From NCBI GenBank assembly GCA_009829735.1, contig CM020618.1:19577346-19641345 (forward strand): a stretch of 64,000 nt of DNA, given 5' to 3'. The notes under the pieces are model-generated. The model was not told the origin of the DNA. It searched no databases and saw only the letters and a program-made list of their open reading frames with translations. The stretch comes from Pyropia yezoensis (Eukaryota; Rhodophyta; Bangiophyceae; Bangiales; Bangiaceae). Both the position numbers and the translations under genes were made by a program. Of this stretch, positions 61,361 through 64,000 are shown piece after piece. Position 1 is the first letter of the stretch. The number at the start of each line of letters is the position of its first letter.

Positions 61361-63637
61361 ATGGACGCGTCAATAGCGGATGAGGGGGCTGCTGGCAGCT
61401 GCCTCAGGGATGGTGTCGACGCCGACTCGCCGCAGCCCTCGGCGTCGGCGGGCGACACGGCCCCATGGGCGACCGCGGCCACGACTACAGAGCGGGCAGA
61501 GGCGACGGACGCGCCGTCCACAGCGTCAGCGGCGGCAGCCGCGACGGCAGCGGCGGCGACGGCGGCGCCAGCGGCAGTGGACGTGCCACCGCGGGCCTTG
61601 GCAGCCGGCGTGACGGCATGGGCTTCGCCTCTATCGTTGGTGCGAATGGTCACGGCGTCTTCGGCTGCGGCGGCCACCGCAGTGACGGCGGCGGCAACAG
61701 CAGGGGTGGCCTTGTGGTGGGGCCCCGCGCCGCCGTCACTGCCGCCGGTGGCGCCCCCCGCCGCGGCTGGTGGAACGGCAGACCTCACAGAGGTGACGAT
61801 ATCAGAAGGTCCTGCTGGGTTGGAGGTGCGGACGCTGCCGCCGGTGGGCGCCCGGCCGCCGGTGGTGGCGGCTGGTGCGGCTGCGCTACCGACGCCGTCG
61901 CCGCTGACCGAGACGATCCGGTCAAGCAAAGTGGCAGCGGCCGCGGTGGCAACGGTGGCAACAACGGTAGCAGCATCGGCAGCGGCGGACCGGCCATCCC
62001 CCCCCCACCCGTCCTCTCCTGCTTCCTCTTGGACAGAGCGTCCTCTACCCGGATGGGGTCCGGCGGCGCAGCCTGTGACGAGGTGCCCTTCTCCCCCCGC
62101 TTTCCTCCCCTCGCCGGCGGCGGTGCGCGGCTCCTCCTCCTGCGGTATCTGCTTCCAGCCGACGCCCGCTGCTGCAATGACTCCCGCCGCCACTTGCGGC
62201 CATCGTTACTGCCGCGGCTGCCTGGCCACCCACTGGGTCATCCAGGTACGCGAGCGGTGCTCAAGACGGCCGAGGTGTCCGCACCCCGGGTGCGAGTCTG
62301 TCACGTCCAATGAGCACATCTTGGCAGCGGGAGGTCCCGGCGCGGCCGCTACTGTCCGGCGGCTACGATACCTGCGGTCGCTGGCGCCGGCGGCTGGCGA
62401 TCCCACCGCCCGCTGGTGTGCGTCAGAAGCCTGTCGAGAGCGCCTACCGCCGCCGCCTCCGCCTACAGTTGGCTGTCGCGGCGGTGGTGGTAGTGGCGGG
62501 GGCGGCGGCGCCGGTGGCGGCGGCATCACCGGCAGCGGCGGCGGCGGTGGGGCTATGGTGGCGTGCCGCATCTGTGGGACGCTCACGTGCCACGCTTGTG
62601 GCGGCAGCCACGCGGCGGGCCCGTGTGCGGTGGTTGGCGCCAACCAGCGCGGTGCCACTCCCAGCCGCAGGCACGTGTCATGGCAGGAGAGCCCCGCGCT
62701 TGACTGTGCGCACTGTGGAGTGCGCATGAAGATGGTGCGCGGCTGCCTCCCCATCAAGTGCACCGCCTGTCGGCGGCCTTTCCAGTACGCTCCCGCTGGC
62801 GGCGGCGCTGACGGACACGGCAGCTGGTGGGGGATAAGGGGGCGGCGGGTGCCCTTGCCGGCGGTAACCGCACGGCCTTTGGAATCAGCAGCGACCGCAG
62901 CGGAGGTGGAGACGGCGGCGGAAGCGGCGGCAGCAGCAGGGCGAGGCGCCGTGCCCTTCGACGGCCAGCCTGCGACGACACCCGAGGACGACGCCCTGTA
63001 CACCGCCTGGGCGGCGCGTCACGCTGGCAGCTGCCCCACTTGCAACGTGCACATTGAGCGCCGGGGCGGCTGTAACACAGTGACCTGCACGATATGCGGC
63101 ACAACCTTTCCTTGGATCTGCTTTGATGAGCTGGACGCCGTGACGCCGCGGCCGCTCGTTGCCGCACCGTGCCAGCGGCAGCATTCTGAGGTGGATATGA
63201 ATGGTCCCTCAACTGTGTTCGCGGTCGTTTATCTCGTCTTGTTCTGCTATGGGGCGTATGCCATAGTGAAGGACGTGGCTGATTCGGAATTGCCAACCGG
63301 TGCGAGGGTCGCCATCCCTGTTTCCATCTTTATCGTCCTTTCCCTGTGTTCTGTGCCACGGGAGCCGCCCGTCGACGGCGCACAGTGCCAGCGAGAGCAT
63401 TCTGACGACATTCAAGGCTTCCGTGATTGGGCGTTTCTGTTCGTGGCAACGGTCGTGGTCCTCTATGGGGCGTATGCCGTAGTGAAGGACGTGCTTGGCT
63501 CGGATTTGCCAACCGGTGCCCAGATCGCTGTCCTTGTCTCCATCCCTCTCGGCATCGTCGGCCTGTGCACTGCTGTGCACGTGCTCCGCACGGAGACCCC
63601 GCGACGAGCACAGCCAAGGGGGTGCGCAACGCGCTGA
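61361..63637 (+). CDS. Membrane-anchored RBR (RING-IBR-RING) E3 ubiquitin ligase
   Basis: Transfers ubiquitin from an E2 via a RING1 and a catalytic-cysteine RING2. From the first ATG, 61361 (758 aa): residues 1-250 are Ala/Pro/Thr-rich and disordered. RING1 starts near 261 (CGICFQ, ATCGHRYCRGCLATHW, CPHPGC). The IBR region includes CRICGTLTCHACGGSHAAGPC and DCAHCGVRMKMVRGC, with Gly-rich insertions. RING2 starts near 558 (CPTCNVHIERRGGCNTVTC, ICGTTFPWIC); the second Cys pair resembles GGCNTVTC catalytic cores. The tail has four hydrophobic segments (about residues 620-740), arranged as two copies of a 72-residue module. RNF19- and RNF144-type RBR ligases also end in membrane helices, so an ER or other endomembrane location is likely. 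No intron needed. Confidence 0.9.
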   Translation: MDASIADEGAAGSCLRDGVDADSPQPSASAGDTAPWATAATTTERAEATDAPSTASAAAAATAAAATAAPAAVDVPPRALAAGVTAWASPLSLVRMVTASSAAAATAVTAAATAGVALWWGPAPPSLPPVAPPAAAGGTADLTEVTISEGPAGLEVRTLPPVGARPPVVAAGAAALPTPSPLTETIRSSKVAAAAVATVATTVAASAAADRPSPPHPSSPASSWTERPLPGWGPAAQPVTRCPSPPAFLPSPAAVRGSSSCGICFQPTPAAAMTPAATCGHRYCRGCLATHWVIQVRERCSRRPRCPHPGCESVTSNEHILAAGGPGAAATVRRLRYLRSLAPAAGDPTARWCASEACRERLPPPPPPTVGCRGGGGSGGGGGAGGGGITGSGGGGGAMVACRICGTLTCHACGGSHAAGPCAVVGANQRGATPSRRHVSWQESPALDCAHCGVRMKMVRGCLPIKCTACRRPFQYAPAGGGADGHGSWWGIRGRRVPLPAVTARPLESAATAAEVETAAEAAAAAGRGAVPFDGQPATTPEDDALYTAWAARHAGSCPTCNVHIERRGGCNTVTCTICGTTFPWICFDELDAVTPRPLVAAPCQRQHSEVDMNGPSTVFAVVYLVLFCYGAYAIVKDVADSELPTGARVAIPVSIFIVLSLCSVPREPPVDGAQCQREHSDDIQGFRDWAFLFVATVVVLYGAYAVVKDVLGSDLPTGAQIAVLVSIPLGIVGLCTAVHVLRTETPRRAQPRGCATR
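63170..63601 (+). repeat. 216-bp in-frame tandem duplication in the RBR tail
   Basis: Units 63170-63385 and 63386-63601 start TGCCAGCG...GAGCATTCTGA-type text and share TATGGGGCGTATGCC and TTGCCAACCGGTGC. They encode CQR(Q/E)HS, YGAYA(I/V)VKDV and S(E/D)LPTGA, each with two membrane segments. Considerable divergence shows the event is not recent. Confidence 0.85.
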
Positions 63638-64000
63638 CGCGACAACGTTGCAGGACAGGTGCGATAGGTGGGTGAGTGAGTCACACACAATTTTGTCAAG
63701 GGAAAGAGACGGGGAGGGGGGAGGGCGCTCTGCGCCGTGACCCCCTCAGACAGGCCTTGTGAGACGCCCTCCTCTTGAGGTACCGCTGCATGGATGACGC
63801 TGATGCTTGCGGTACTCCTGGGCCAAGACGAGCTGACACGTGACAGTGGCTATGATATGTATCCACGATTAGAGAGTTTTGGCAAGTATTCCGACGGTCG
63901 CACTCGACGGCCTTTGACAGTATCCCGACTGACCAGATCCTGTCGGACAGTCGTGGGATCTCACCGTTTTGGCAAGTAATTTTACGGTGATCCTCCGATT
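63638..64000. other. Downstream region of the RBR gene
   Basis: 3' UTR and spacer. The 13-mer GTTTTGGCAAGTA occurs at 63876 and 63966, followed both times by a CGG-containing stretch. No gene seen. Confidence 0.45.

Overview
The window reads as nuclear DNA of a GC-rich, intron-poor eukaryote crowded with retrotransposons. A red alga of the Porphyra/Pyropia type fits best: one gene of about 1,690 codons has no visible intron, another has two short GT-AG introns, and Ty3/gypsy and DIRS elements sit beside GC-rich minisatellites. The host assignment is inference; an intron-rich green alga fits less well.

Layout. 1-2267: little recognisable, with one orphan coding fragment. 2268-11644: a young chromodomain Ty3/gypsy element (E1) on the minus strand, with an extra plus-strand ORF between pol and the 3' LTR. 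11645-17195: unidentified coding fragments and two minisatellites. 17482-24662: the best host locus, an aldo/keto reductase (minus, three exons) and a SWI3/SMARCC-type chromatin-remodelling subunit (plus), divergent across a 327-bp shared promoter. 25039-25756: a non-autonomous hAT element with perfect 8-bp target duplications. 26458-47722: a second copy of the gypsy family (E2), shown in a misleading way. A run of exactly 500 N (34747-35246) is flanked by about 11.4 kb that appears twice (23353-34746 and 35247-46632), so the true locus probably holds one SWI3 gene, one hAT element and one E2. 48068-52344: a DIRS-like tyrosine-recombinase retrotransposon (minus). 52756-57690: an old, heavily broken gypsy relative (plus). 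58043-58719: a diverged duplication, one copy of which carries a 243-bp hAT-type MITE. 59100-60960: a GGC-rich repeat block. 61361-63637: a membrane-anchored RBR (RING-IBR-RING) ubiquitin ligase whose two-helix tail has been duplicated in tandem.

The most unusual signal is inside the gypsy family. E1 carries at least 20 short perfect inverted repeats built on a CA-nnn-TG centre (mostly CAACTTG or CAAGTTG), in LTRs, both coding strands and spacers. An LTR stem shows three different Watson-Crick pairs at one position among copies, and the antisense ORF differs between E1 and E2 mostly at silent positions. All identifications are by eye; no database or computation was available.
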